Positions 5,442 through 13,490 of a DNA stretch of 14,653 bases are shown here, one piece after another. The notes under the pieces were generated by a model. That model was not told the origin of the DNA. It did not search any database and saw only the letters and a program-made list of their open reading frames with translations. The DNA lies in the NCBI GenBank assembly GCA_002491565.1, contig DKWE01000006.1, positions 63,449 through 78,101 of the forward strand. Reading direction: 5' to 3'. The translations under genes and the position numbers were made by a program. How positions within the stretch are numbered: the first letter of the stretch is position 1; every line of letters begins with the position of its first letter. The DNA is from Lachnospiraceae bacterium UBA7160 (GTDB lineage: Bacteria; Bacillota; Clostridia; Lachnospirales; Lachnospiraceae).

Positions 5442-6671
5442 ATGTACCGCGAAGTGCTTCAAAACCGAAACTACCGTAAGCTGCTGGCGGCGAACGCAGT
5501 CAACCGTCTGGGCGACGGGGTAGACTCCATCGCATTTACCTGGCTGGCATATACGGCGACGGAGAGCGCGAGTATCTCTGCGCTGGTATTTGCCGCGAAC
5601 ATTCTGCCGACTGCACTGTTTCAGCCGCTCGTCGCTCCGGTGGTCGATAAGTGGAAAAAGAAGTCTGTGATGATGTGGGCGGATTGGCTGCGCGGACTTT
5701 TGCTGGCCGGATTTATCGGGCTTCTGTTGCAGAACCGGCTGACGCCCTGGATGTTTGTGGCATTTACCTTTTTCATCAATACGGTAGAGGCGTTCCGTAT
5801 CCCGGCAGGGGTAGCCTATCTGCCAAAGTTTCTTGAGGGAGATCAGCTGGACCGTGGGATCAATCTGAACCAGATCACAGACCAGGCTTTCACACTGGCG
5901 GGAACGGCGGCCGGAGGTGTGCTCGCCGCTTTTTCACCGGCGCTTGCCATGGGGATCGATCTTGCCTCGTTTCTTCTTTCCGGGCTATTCATCGCCGGAA
6001 TGAAGGTCGATGAGGTGGTAGATGAAGCTGTCCGGGAGAGCGGATACTGGACGAACCTGAAGGGAGGCTTTCAGTATCTGAGGAAGAACCGGGCGTTTGG
6101 CATCTTTGTAACGGTCGCGCTGCTGTCAAATATGCTGGCCTGTGTGTTCAGCGCGCTGGCAGCTGCGTATGTCAGCGGAGTTCTGCACGAGCCGCCGACC
6201 TATCTTTCCGCAGCGGAAATGATCCTGACAGTCTGCGGCCTGGTGATGGTATGGCTGTATCCGAAGCTTTCCGGGCATTTCCGTCCGTCGATTCTGCTCA
6301 CCTGGTTCATGTTCGGGGTGAGTGGGCTGCTCTATCTGGGGCTTGCTTTTCTCCCGGGGTTGACCGGCACGGGCAGAACGGCAGCCTGGGCGCTTCTGTT
6401 TGTGGTCATGGGGCTGTCGTCCGGGCTGACCGGCGCGTTTCTCAATATCATGTTCGTGAAGGTGGTAGAGCAGGCGTATCTGGCGCGTGCAGCAGGGGTG
6501 TTCAATTCGGCGGTCACGCTGTCCATGCCGGTCATGTCCTTCCTGCTTGCTGCGGTCGTGCCGATTACCGGGATCCCGGTGCTGCTGGGCGCGGCAGGGG
6601 TGCTCTCCCTGGCAGTTCTTGCGGTATTCCGGCTCCGTGGAAATTGCAAAATACTTGACGCCATGGTATAA
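5442..6671 (+). CDS. Major facilitator superfamily exporter (drug/efflux type)
   Basis: This 409-aa membrane protein has about twelve hydrophobic segments, the length and layout of an MFS permease of the EntS/macrolide-efflux-like branch (MFS_3 type). The cytoplasmic loop after helix 2 reads P-VAPVVDKWKKK (Asp69 followed by basic residues), a variant of MFS motif A (G-x3-D-R/K-x-G-R-R). A long central loop after TM6 contains the VDEVVDEAVRESGYW stretch. The start ATG has AAGGAGG (5428-5434) 7 bases upstream. It is followed after 32 bases by an ArsR-type regulator gene, a common arrangement for inducible efflux. The substrate is not predictable; a toxic small molecule or antibiotic is plausible. 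No nearby gene ties it to the sugar importer. Confidence 0.85.
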   Translation: MYREVLQNRNYRKLLAANAVNRLGDGVDSIAFTWLAYTATESASISALVFAANILPTALFQPLVAPVVDKWKKKSVMMWADWLRGLLLAGFIGLLLQNRLTPWMFVAFTFFINTVEAFRIPAGVAYLPKFLEGDQLDRGINLNQITDQAFTLAGTAAGGVLAAFSPALAMGIDLASFLLSGLFIAGMKVDEVVDEAVRESGYWTNLKGGFQYLRKNRAFGIFVTVALLSNMLACVFSALAAAYVSGVLHEPPTYLSAAEMILTVCGLVMVWLYPKLSGHFRPSILLTWFMFGVSGLLYLGLAFLPGLTGTGRTAAWALLFVVMGLSSGLTGAFLNIMFVKVVEQAYLARAAGVFNSAVTLSMPVMSFLLAAVVPITGIPVLLGAAGVLSLAVLAVFRLRGNCKILDAMV

Positions 6672-6672
6672 T
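6644..6672 (+). promoter_or_regulatory. Internal promoter for the ArsR-type gene
   Basis: TTGCAA (6644-6649), a 17-bp spacer and a consensus TATAAT (6667-6672) lie in the last codons of the MFS gene; the TAA stop (6669-6671) is part of the -10 box. Transcription would start about 25 bases before the regulator's ATG. A TTGACG at 6655-6660 is too close to serve as the -35 box. Confidence 0.5.
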
Positions 6673-6703
6673 CCACAAAAAAGAAAGAAATTGAGGTTAT
6701 CCC

Positions 6704-7750
6704 ATGGAAAAAATAGCTCCAAACCGATACGCGGAGGCATACGGAGTCCTGTTCCGAAAGCGTTCCGGCGATGACTGTCGTACAACGATGCAGGGACTGA
6801 TGGAAAAATACAGGGAAAAGGAACTGATCGAAGAGATTTTTCAGCCGTGCATCGAGATGATGGACGCCTGCGCGGATCTGAACCTGAATCCGGAGAATCC
6901 ACTGTGTGTGGACGCAGCGTCTCCAGGCGACGGGGAAGTCAGAGCCGGACTCGACTTTGACTTGTTTCAGCACTATTATGATGTCCGGCAGGAGATTCCG
7001 CCCTCTCAATGTATCTATGCTGCATTTTGTAAAGACCGTGGAAAAGGACTTGTGGCATCCGCGCTCTACAGTCTGTCGGACGAGGAAGTGGAGGATCCGG
7101 TTTCAGTTGTTCTGAACAGCCGGGCGGAGGATACGCTGAAGGTTGCGCTGCTGAAGCTTCTGATGGACGGGGAGCGGTGGATTGCGGAATTCTGCGGCGT
7201 TCTGGAGCAGATTGCAGAGCGCATCGCTCCGATTTTGAAAAAATATGAGCCGCTCTATCAGTATGCGGACCGGGTTGCCAGTCAGGAGAACCGCAGCGAT
7301 ACGCTGTTTCGCTACACGGGAATGCATTTACCGGAGGACACCATGCTGCTGCCATGGCTTTCCGCCTGCAATTCCGCGCAGATCTTTGGGCGGGAGGAGC
7401 AGGGAGGCATCCAATTTACCGTTTATATCGGTCTTTTGCTCTGTGCCATGGATTTCTTTTTGCCTGGAAAATTCAGCGCCGGGCAGCTCTGCGACCATCT
7501 GAAGATGCTGGCGGATCCGACAAAGCTGGAGATTCTCGCGATCCTGAAGGATGGCTCGACCTACCAGAGCGACCTTGCGCGAAGACTCTCCCTGACGACC
7601 GCCACCATATCGCATCACATGGGACAGCTTTTCGAGAACGGGTTTGTGGAAAGTGAAATGAAAAATAAGAAGCTGTATTACCGGTATCAGCCGGAGATGG
7701 TGGAGCACACGCTGGAACAGGTGAAGGATTACCTGAAGCCGCGGGCGTAA
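6704..7750 (+). CDS. ArsR-family regulator with a large extra N-terminal domain
   Basis: This 348-aa protein has a C-terminal ArsR-type winged helix (about residues 263-348): an LKMLADPTKLEILAIL entry helix, then QSDLARRLSLTTATISHHM as the recognition helix-turn-helix, and a KKLYYRY wing. Ordinary ArsR proteins have about 100 residues. The additional 260 residues carry no motif I recognise, are mainly helical in appearance and contain ten cysteines overall (for example Cys25 and the QPC, DAC, PLC and AFC positions). The classic ELCVCD metal site of ArsR proteins is absent. The N-terminal part may therefore be a sensor for the compound that the MFS protein exports. The start at 6704 has GAGG (6693-6696) 7 bases upstream. 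It has its own likely promoter and is probably an autoregulator of the pair. Confidence 0.8.
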   Translation: MEKIAPNRYAEAYGVLFRKRSGDDCRTTMQGLMEKYREKELIEEIFQPCIEMMDACADLNLNPENPLCVDAASPGDGEVRAGLDFDLFQHYYDVRQEIPPSQCIYAAFCKDRGKGLVASALYSLSDEEVEDPVSVVLNSRAEDTLKVALLKLLMDGERWIAEFCGVLEQIAERIAPILKKYEPLYQYADRVASQENRSDTLFRYTGMHLPEDTMLLPWLSACNSAQIFGREEQGGIQFTVYIGLLLCAMDFFLPGKFSAGQLCDHLKMLADPTKLEILAILKDGSTYQSDLARRLSLTTATISHHMGQLFENGFVESEMKNKKLYYRYQPEMVEHTLEQVKDYLKPRA

Positions 7751-7775
7751 CAGAGAGATGGAAGCGAAACTGGTG

Positions 7776-7799
7776 TCTGCCCGCATGCAGGCGGGCGGA
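7776..7799 (+). other. G+C-rich hairpin between the ArsR-type gene and the sensor kinase
   Basis: TCTGCCCGC (7776-7784) pairs with GCGGGCGGA (7791-7799) through eight Watson-Crick pairs and one T-G wobble, around a 6-nt loop. No T-run follows on either strand, so it is not a standard terminator. It may reduce read-through or mask the weak start region of the kinase. Confidence 0.4.
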
Positions 7800-7822
7800 C
7801 GCGGCGGGGAATGGGAAGGGAT

Positions 7823-9715
7823 ATGAAGCATTTAGGGAGAGGAAAGCGGTTCAGGCTGTCAGGCGGCCTGATGAAGAACAGTATTTCAATTTCAGTAAGT
7901 GTTTGTCTGGCGATTTTAGTTGCTTTTATCGCGAATTATTTGATTATTCACAAATGGTATCGAGAGGAAGCCGTCCATGCGCGCCAGACTTTTTTTGAAG
8001 AGATCGTTTCTGCATTGGAGGATATGGAGCAGGACATTGTGAAAATATCGAACAGTGTGAATATCAATGATACAGTGGCCAGCTATATTCATGCCGATGT
8101 CCTCAATGGAAGGTGGAACAAGCTCAAAGAGGTGCAGCAGTTTGCATCTAATCTAATGAAACTGGAAGAGCATATTGTGGCGCTCAGCATTTATAATTGT
8201 GACGGGGAGCTGATCGCGATGGAAGGAACGAAATATGCGCCGGTTTCAGAGCTGTCAAAGCAGAAGGATACGATGGAGATATCGGATTGTGTGCAGATAG
8301 AGGGAGAGTCCGGTTCCTATTTCCAGGCGGTGATTCCGGTGTTTGAAAAGCAGGAGAGCGGAAGCCTTAAGAGAGCGGGAAGCGTGGTATTGCTGTTTTC
8401 TTCCGAACGGTTGCGGGAAATCGTTGATCTGGCGGCGGCTGCGTACTCTGAGGAGGATATTTATATAGCGGTGTTAGATCGTCAGGGGACGGTCCTGACA
8501 GAGACGGGAAATGATGCGGTCTATATGGAATACGCCAGGGACGGAAAGGGGAGAAGCGGGTTTTTGTACTTTCAAAAGCAGCTTTCTAAGTCAGGATGGC
8601 AGCTTCTCTATACAGCAAAGAATAATTCTTACCTGTACTATATGAACCGGGTGCAAGTGGTAAATATCCTGACCTATGTAGTGACGATTGCAGCGCTGGT
8701 ATATCTCTGCTGTACGATGTACTGGAAGGTGATGAAGCCGCTCAAACGGCAGCTTGCGTTTGTGGTCAATTATACGAAAGATACGAGGCAGCGCATGGAG
8801 GTCTGGGACTCCTCCGAATTTGGGGAGCTGGAGAAAGAGGTCAATGAAATGCTGGACCGGATTGAGGAGCTGAACCGAAAAATTATTGAGGAACAGGAGC
8901 GCTATCTGGAACTGGAATACTCCAAAAAGCAGACAGAGATACTCGCATATAAGAATCAGATTAATCCACATTTTATGCACAATACACTGGAGTGTATTCG
9001 CGGCATGGCGCTGTACCGCGGGGAAAAGGAGATTGCAAAGCTGACAGAGGCGATGTCACGGATGTTTCAGTATAATGTGCGTGGCAGGGAGATTGTCACA
9101 GTGGAGACGATGCTGCGCTCGATTCGTGACTACGCGGTTATTATTGAATATCGCTTCATGGGCAGAATCACGGTTAAAGTGCAGGTATCAGAAGAAGCAC
9201 AGGAGTGTATGCTTCCCAAGATGCTGGTGCAGCCGCTGGTGGAAAACGCCGTACAGCACGGTCTGGAACCAAAGGTGGATAAGGGAGGCGTGCTGCTGGA
9301 TGTCAGAGCGCAGGATGGCCGGATGCAGATCCGGGTCAGTGATAATGGAGTAGGCATGACGGAACAGGAGTTAGAACGTCAGAAAAGGAAGTTTGAGGCG
9401 CCTGACGGATATTGGCAGGGGGTCAGAGAAAATCCGGATGGGGAACTAGAGCAGGATGGTCAGGCGCCCGGATGGATTGGGTTGGCAAATAGAGAAGAGG
9501 ATAGCGCAGCAAGGACCGTATTTGGGGAACCGGAAAGCAGTGGCCACCGCGAGATTGGCCTGGCGAATGTTGCGCGGCGGTTGCAGCTGTTTTACGGTGA
9601 TACGTATCGTCTGGATATTCAGAGCCGGGAAGGGGAAGGAAGTGAATTCCTCCTGGAGCTTCCGGTACAGGTGCCGGCTGGGAAACCTGGCAACTCAAGT
9701 GGATGTAGCCGCTGA
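7823..9715 (+). CDS. YesM-type sensor histidine kinase with an enlarged ATP lid
   Basis: This membrane sensor of about 630 aa phosphorylates the response regulator encoded next. From this start, TM1 is about residues 21-41, an extracytoplasmic sensor of about 235 residues follows, TM2 is about 279-301, then a HAMP-like and coiled-coil linker (ELEKEVNEMLDRIEEL). The His_kinase domain (PF06580 type) has the phospho-acceptor His383 in NQINPHFMHN. The ATPase domain has an N-box (LVENAVQHG, about 472-480), a G1 box (DNGVGM, 507-512) and a G2 box (IGLANVARRL, from 578). Between the G1 and G2 boxes there are about 65 residues, much more than usual, including an earlier IGLAN at 552-556. The start is uncertain: ATG 7811 and ATG 7871 are in frame, and 7871 has AGGCGG 4 bases upstream. 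The ligand is probably a carbohydrate or a binding-protein complex. Confidence 0.88.
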   Translation: MKHLGRGKRFRLSGGLMKNSISISVSVCLAILVAFIANYLIIHKWYREEAVHARQTFFEEIVSALEDMEQDIVKISNSVNINDTVASYIHADVLNGRWNKLKEVQQFASNLMKLEEHIVALSIYNCDGELIAMEGTKYAPVSELSKQKDTMEISDCVQIEGESGSYFQAVIPVFEKQESGSLKRAGSVVLLFSSERLREIVDLAAAAYSEEDIYIAVLDRQGTVLTETGNDAVYMEYARDGKGRSGFLYFQKQLSKSGWQLLYTAKNNSYLYYMNRVQVVNILTYVVTIAALVYLCCTMYWKVMKPLKRQLAFVVNYTKDTRQRMEVWDSSEFGELEKEVNEMLDRIEELNRKIIEEQERYLELEYSKKQTEILAYKNQINPHFMHNTLECIRGMALYRGEKEIAKLTEAMSRMFQYNVRGREIVTVETMLRSIRDYAVIIEYRFMGRITVKVQVSEEAQECMLPKMLVQPLVENAVQHGLEPKVDKGGVLLDVRAQDGRMQIRVSDNGVGMTEQELERQKRKFEAPDGYWQGVRENPDGELEQDGQAPGWIGLANREEDSAARTVFGEPESSGHREIGLANVARRLQLFYGDTYRLDIQSREGEGSEFLLELPVQVPAGKPGNSSGCSR

Positions 9716-9738
9716 TTCGTGGAGGTTTGATCACTTGT

Positions 9739-9751
9739 CAGCCAAAGGCTG
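9739..9751 (+). other. Small hairpin in the kinase-regulator gap
   Basis: CAGCC-AAA-GGCTG is a perfect 5-bp stem in the 119-base gap between the two genes of the two-component system. An A-rich stretch follows instead of a U-tract. It is too weak to call a terminator. Confidence 0.25.
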
Positions 9752-9834
9752 CGAAAAATATATAATTTCTGGCGTCGGTTTATCCAGGCCAGGCAATACA
9801 CAGAAGTGTGAGCGCCGGGCAGAGAGGAGAGGAC

Positions 9835-10608
9835 ATGTTTCGGGTATTTTTGGCGGATGATGAACCGTGGGTGCTTCTTGGACTGAAGGGAATGATAGAC
9901 TGGAGCGAGGCTGGTTTTGAGATTTGCGGAGAAGCGATGGACGGGGTGAAGGCATGGGAGCGGATCAGCCGTCTGAAGCCGGATCTCGTTCTGTCCGATA
10001 TCCGGATGCCGGGACTGACAGGGATCGAGCTGGTAAAGCGGATCCGGGAGGAGAAGCTCGCTGCAGAGGTTGTATTTATGAGCGGATATTCTGAGTTTGA
10101 ATATGCGCGGGCAGGATTGCAGTATGGCTGCGTCGATTATCTGCTGAAACCGGTTTATGAGGAGGATTTGCGCAGATGCCTGGAAAAAGCAGCCGGACGG
10201 ATCCGGGAGACGCATGGCATCCGGAATGAGGGACCGCAGGAGCTGTGCGGGACACAGGACGCGGGAACGGCAGAAGAGCAGGCTTACCGCTCGGAGGCGG
10301 GACTCGCGCGGGGGATGGTTCAGTATATGCAGGAACATTATCAGGAAGTGACGCAGCAGCAGATGGCAGAGCAGTTTTGCTTAAGCGCAAGCGCAATCAG
10401 CCAGATCATTAAGAGACATACGGGGAAAAACTACAGTGAGCATTTGCTTGATATCCGGATCCGGAGAGCGCAGGAGCTGCTGCGATCGACGAATGAGAGC
10501 ATTGAGCGTGTTGCAGAGCTGACAGGTTATAATGACTATTTCTACTTTACAAAAGTATTCAAAAAAGCGACAGGACTCAGCCCGAGCGCGTACCGGAAGA
10601 GCCTGTAG
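9835..10608 (+). CDS. YesN-type response regulator (receiver + AraC-type DNA-binding domain)
   Basis: This 257-aa regulator pairs with the upstream kinase. The receiver domain (about residues 1-120) has the acidic pair Asp8-Asp9, the phospho-acceptor Asp55 in LVLSDIRMPG, Ser83 in FMSGYSEFEYA and Lys105 in YLLKPV. An AraC-type double helix-turn-helix occupies about residues 158-257, ending in the usual VAELTGYNDYFYFTKVFKKATGLSPSAYRK signature. It is shorter than many YesN proteins (about 500 aa), which carry a central domain; here only a short linker joins the two parts. ATG 9835 is preferred over an in-frame GTG at 9808, because AGGAGAGG lies right before it and the receiver starts at once. 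The gene stands directly upstream of a sugar importer, its likely target. Confidence 0.92.
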   Translation: MFRVFLADDEPWVLLGLKGMIDWSEAGFEICGEAMDGVKAWERISRLKPDLVLSDIRMPGLTGIELVKRIREEKLAAEVVFMSGYSEFEYARAGLQYGCVDYLLKPVYEEDLRRCLEKAAGRIRETHGIRNEGPQELCGTQDAGTAEEQAYRSEAGLARGMVQYMQEHYQEVTQQQMAEQFCLSASAISQIIKRHTGKNYSEHLLDIRIRRAQELLRSTNESIERVAELTGYNDYFYFTKVFKKATGLSPSAYRKSL

Positions 10609-10630
10609 GCACCGGAATTTTATAAAAAAA

Positions 10631-10684
10631 ATACCAAAAACGTAAAATATCTCCATACCAATTTTTCTCCGCAGCAGGTACAAT
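10631..10684 (+). promoter_or_regulatory. Candidate activator site and promoter of the second importer
   Basis: A -10-like TACAAT (10679-10684) has no good -35 box. Upstream, ATACCAA occurs twice as a direct repeat (10631-10637 and 10655-10661, 24 bases apart), each followed within 25 bases by a CTCC (10651-10654 and 10667-10670). A weak promoter with direct repeats reaching the -35 position fits activation by an AraC-type protein such as the regulator just upstream. Confidence 0.4.
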
Positions 10685-10753
10685 ACAGACAAGTTCGATG
10701 CATGGAACAAAGACAGGAAAGAACGTGAACAAAGCTGTAGGAGGAAAAGAAAG

Positions 10754-12409
10754 ATGAAAAACAAACTTGCAGGAAGCATGATGACACTGGCGCTTGCGGG
10801 TGCGCTGGTATGCGCAGGAACGGTATCTGCGGCAGAGGGCGATACGAAGTATGACGCGGAAATCTACTGGTATTCGACAGTGACCGGCTGGGGACCGACG
10901 GGGTGGAGCAGCGGAGTAACCGATTCCCCGCTGACGCAGACACTGAAGGACCGGTTCGGCATTACTCTGAATATTGAGGAGCCGCCGACAGATGCGGATA
11001 CGAAGCTTGGCCTGATGATTGCGACGGGCGATCTGCCGGATGTAATTTCCAGTGCGAATGACGACACGATCAATCAGCTGATTGAGTCAGGCATGGTTTA
11101 CCCGATGGAGGAGTTCCTGACAGAGTACGATCCGGATTCCCATCTGCTCGTGGATTTCCCGGAGGATATCAAGCAGAAGGTAATTGATACTTATGGGGGC
11201 TGGTATTCTCTGCCGAGCCATCTGGAGTCTCCGGACATGCGCGAGGTCTACACACCGAACGGCCTGTATCTGGATGGTCTGGAGTACGGACACAACTGTG
11301 CGATTATGTTCAACAAGACGATCATGGATGAATTGGGCATCACCCTGGAGGATGTGCAGACGGAGCAGGGGTTCTATGACACATGCGAGAAGGTGAAGAC
11401 CTCTGGTTACACGGTGAACGGGCAGGCAGTGATTCCGGTGGTATTGCATGCAAACGACTGGATCAATCAGTCGCTGGATGGAATTATCAGTGAGACGTTT
11501 GGTGTCGTTCCGGTGGATGAGAATGGCAGCTACCGTCACATGGAGCTGGATCCGGGATACAAGAATGCACTGAAGTTTGTCAATACGCTGATTACAAATG
11601 AGTATCTGGATGTCAATTCCATGACTTTGGATGAGGCAGCGATTAAAGTAGATCTGGAGGGCGGCCGTGTCTTCTGCTGGATCGGAAATCCGGCGCAGAG
11701 CGGCAAGAAGGAGCAGGTGCCGTGGGTGTCTGCAGGACCGATCCTTGCGTCAAACGGCGCGACGCCGGTGGCTCCGATCAATATGCAGGCAGGGAAGGGC
11801 TGGATTCAGACCTTCGTATCAAAGGATTGTGAGAATCCGGAGGCTGTCGCAGAGCTCCTGAGCTTTGGTTCGAGCGAGGAAGGACTGACCTTGAATGAAT
11901 ACGGTGTGGAGGGTGTCGATTTCAACTATGTAGAAGGAATCGCGATCCGGACCGAAGAAGGACAGCAGCGCTACGAGAATGATTACGCAAAGAATATTGC
12001 ACTGTGGCCGTTTGCAAACACAGACTTTGCATACAGCAGATCAGTAGAGCCGGATGATACGATGGACAACTATTATCACCTGGTGATCACCTCTGCCATT
12101 GCAAAGTATGAAGGAACCTACATGTACGATTCCGGCCTGCTCGACTTTACGAGGGGTACGGTACTGGAGCCGTCGAGCGATCTGGGCATCAAGCTTTCCC
12201 AGGTAAAGAATTATCTGGAGTCTCAGAAAGCCAAAATTGTCTCAGCTGCAAGCGAGGCGGCGTTTGAGCAGGAGTATCAGAATATGCTTGACACCTTAAA
12301 TGACTACTCTATTTCCGAGATTGACGCAGAATTCGATAAGATTCTGCAGCAGAATTTTGAGAAATATGGCGAGACGATTGAAAATAAAAACGCAGACCTG
12401 TATAAGTAA
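10754..12409 (+). CDS. LplA-like sugar ABC transporter substrate-binding protein with a non-lipoprotein signal
   Basis: This 551-aa protein is the extracellular binding component of the importer whose permeases follow. The signal peptide has a K-rich start and a long A/L-rich core, but its only cysteine (Cys20 in ALVCAG) has Val at the -1 position, which does not fit the lipobox rule (Gly/Ala/Ser). A signal peptidase I site after VSA (about residue 26) looks better. The mature domain has the family layout, with KTIMDELGITLEDVQT, a GKGWIQTFVSKDCENPEAVAELL core and a C-terminal LDTLNDYSISEIDAEFDKILQQ region. The start has AGGAGG (10739-10744) 9 bases upstream. It is the first gene after the two-component system and is followed by a terminator-like hairpin. 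The cargo is unknown, probably an oligosaccharide. Confidence 0.9.
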   Translation: MKNKLAGSMMTLALAGALVCAGTVSAAEGDTKYDAEIYWYSTVTGWGPTGWSSGVTDSPLTQTLKDRFGITLNIEEPPTDADTKLGLMIATGDLPDVISSANDDTINQLIESGMVYPMEEFLTEYDPDSHLLVDFPEDIKQKVIDTYGGWYSLPSHLESPDMREVYTPNGLYLDGLEYGHNCAIMFNKTIMDELGITLEDVQTEQGFYDTCEKVKTSGYTVNGQAVIPVVLHANDWINQSLDGIISETFGVVPVDENGSYRHMELDPGYKNALKFVNTLITNEYLDVNSMTLDEAAIKVDLEGGRVFCWIGNPAQSGKKEQVPWVSAGPILASNGATPVAPINMQAGKGWIQTFVSKDCENPEAVAELLSFGSSEEGLTLNEYGVEGVDFNYVEGIAIRTEEGQQRYENDYAKNIALWPFANTDFAYSRSVEPDDTMDNYYHLVITSAIAKYEGTYMYDSGLLDFTRGTVLEPSSDLGIKLSQVKNYLESQKAKIVSAASEAAFEQEYQNMLDTLNDYSISEIDAEFDKILQQNFEKYGETIENKNADLYK

Positions 12410-12490
12410 CTCTTTGCAGCTGCTAATCGGTATTGTCGAGGCTGTCTGAAGTATCTTGCTTTGGATGCGTCAGATGGCGGAGGGATAAAA

Positions 12491-12523
12491 GAGAGTGCTG
12501 CAATATGCAGCACCCTCTTTTTT
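12491..12523 (+). terminator. Intra-operon terminator or stabilising hairpin before the first permease
   Basis: Arms 12491-12502 and 12506-12517 are 12 nt each with a single A-C mismatch (GAGAGTGCTGCA/TGCAGCACCCTC), a 3-nt loop, and six T directly after (12518-12523). The ribosome site GGAGG (12524-12528) begins at the next base. It would limit permease expression relative to the binding protein, a common arrangement in such operons, and would also protect the 3' end of the binding-protein mRNA. The 12410-12490 stretch shows nothing else. Confidence 0.75.
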
Positions 12524-12534
12524 GGAGGAAGCGT

Positions 12535-13476
12535 ATGAAAAATAAGAAAAAGAAAAATTACAGGCTGGGCTATGATCTGCACACGCAGCTGCAGATTCAT
12601 GCGATGATGCTGCCAGGCACGATACTGCTGATCCTGTTCAATATTATTCCATTATTTGGGCTGATTCTCGCATTTAAGAATTACAAAGTTACCGATGGAA
12701 TCGCCGGGATCTTTACCAGCCCATTTTACGGCTTTCAGAATTTTAAGATCATTTTCGGAAACCATGACTTTTCAAGAATGCTGATCAATACGCTTGGGAT
12801 CAACCTGCTCGGTCAGCTGATTACAATTCCGCTGACGATCACCCTTGCACTGCTGATCAATGAGGTTCAGAGCAAACGATTCCGGGGCATCGTGCAGACC
12901 GTTACCTACATGCCGCACTTTGTTTCCTGGGTGGTATTCGGCGGCATCGTAATCAACCTGCTGAGTGCGGACGGAGGAGCCCTGAATACGATTCTGATGA
13001 AGCTGGGGATTCTGGATACGCCGGTTTCCTTTATGGCGAAGCCCGGCTGTTTCTGGACAATCTCAATTACGTCCAATATCATTAAGGAAATTGGATGGGG
13101 AACGATTCTGTACACGGCTGCGATTGCGGGTGTGGACCAGACGCTGTATGAGGCCGCGCAGATTGACGGGGCAGGGCGGTTTAAACGGATGTGGCATGTC
13201 ACGCTGCCAGGCATCAAGGGGACCATTGTGATCATGGTGATCTTTGCCGTGGCAGGAATCCTGAACAATAATTTCGACCAGATTTATGTGCTTCAGAATT
13301 CGTTTAATCTGGAGCGCAGCGAAGTGATTGATACCTATATCTACAAGGTCGGTCTGCAGCAGCTTCAGTTCGGCATGGCGGCAGCAATCAATATCTTCAA
13401 ATCGGTACTGGCGCTGATCCTGCTGGCAACGGCGAACAAGGTGTCGAACAAGTTGACAGACAGCGGATTATTTTAA
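12535..13476 (+). CDS. LplB/YteP-type sugar ABC transporter permease
   Basis: This 313-aa inner-membrane protein forms half of the translocation channel. It begins with a basic KNKKKKNYRLGYDLH segment, followed by a first TM segment (MMLPGTILLILFNIIPLFGLILAF) and about five more. The EAA loop that docks on the ATPase is clear at about residues 204-226 (LYEAAQIDGAGRFKRMWHVTLPGI). It matches the longer permease of the LplB/YteP pair. ATG 12535 is chosen for GGAGG 6 bases upstream; the frame is open further upstream only through the hairpin. It is followed by its partner permease after 14 bases, with no ATPase gene in the window. Confidence 0.92.
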   Translation: MKNKKKKNYRLGYDLHTQLQIHAMMLPGTILLILFNIIPLFGLILAFKNYKVTDGIAGIFTSPFYGFQNFKIIFGNHDFSRMLINTLGINLLGQLITIPLTITLALLINEVQSKRFRGIVQTVTYMPHFVSWVVFGGIVINLLSADGGALNTILMKLGILDTPVSFMAKPGCFWTISITSNIIKEIGWGTILYTAAIAGVDQTLYEAAQIDGAGRFKRMWHVTLPGIKGTIVIMVIFAVAGILNNNFDQIYVLQNSFNLERSEVIDTYIYKVGLQQLQFGMAAAINIFKSVLALILLATANKVSNKLTDSGLF

Positions 13477-13490
13477 GGGAGGATCGGACG

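Noticed and set aside
6655..6672. TTGACG paired with TATAAT as a promoter
   Set aside because: The spacing is only 6 bases; TTGCAA at 6644-6649 gives the correct 17.
6126..6902. Long - strand open frame across the MFS and ArsR-type genes
   Set aside because: It is rich in His, Arg, Gln and Pro, spans two real genes and a promoter, and shows no domain.
7776..7799. Hairpin after the ArsR-type gene as a terminator
   Set aside because: No T-run on either strand; kept only as a structural feature.
9619..10338. Long - strand open frame over the response regulator
   Set aside because: The receiver domain on the + strand has all catalytic residues; the - strand frame is a shadow.
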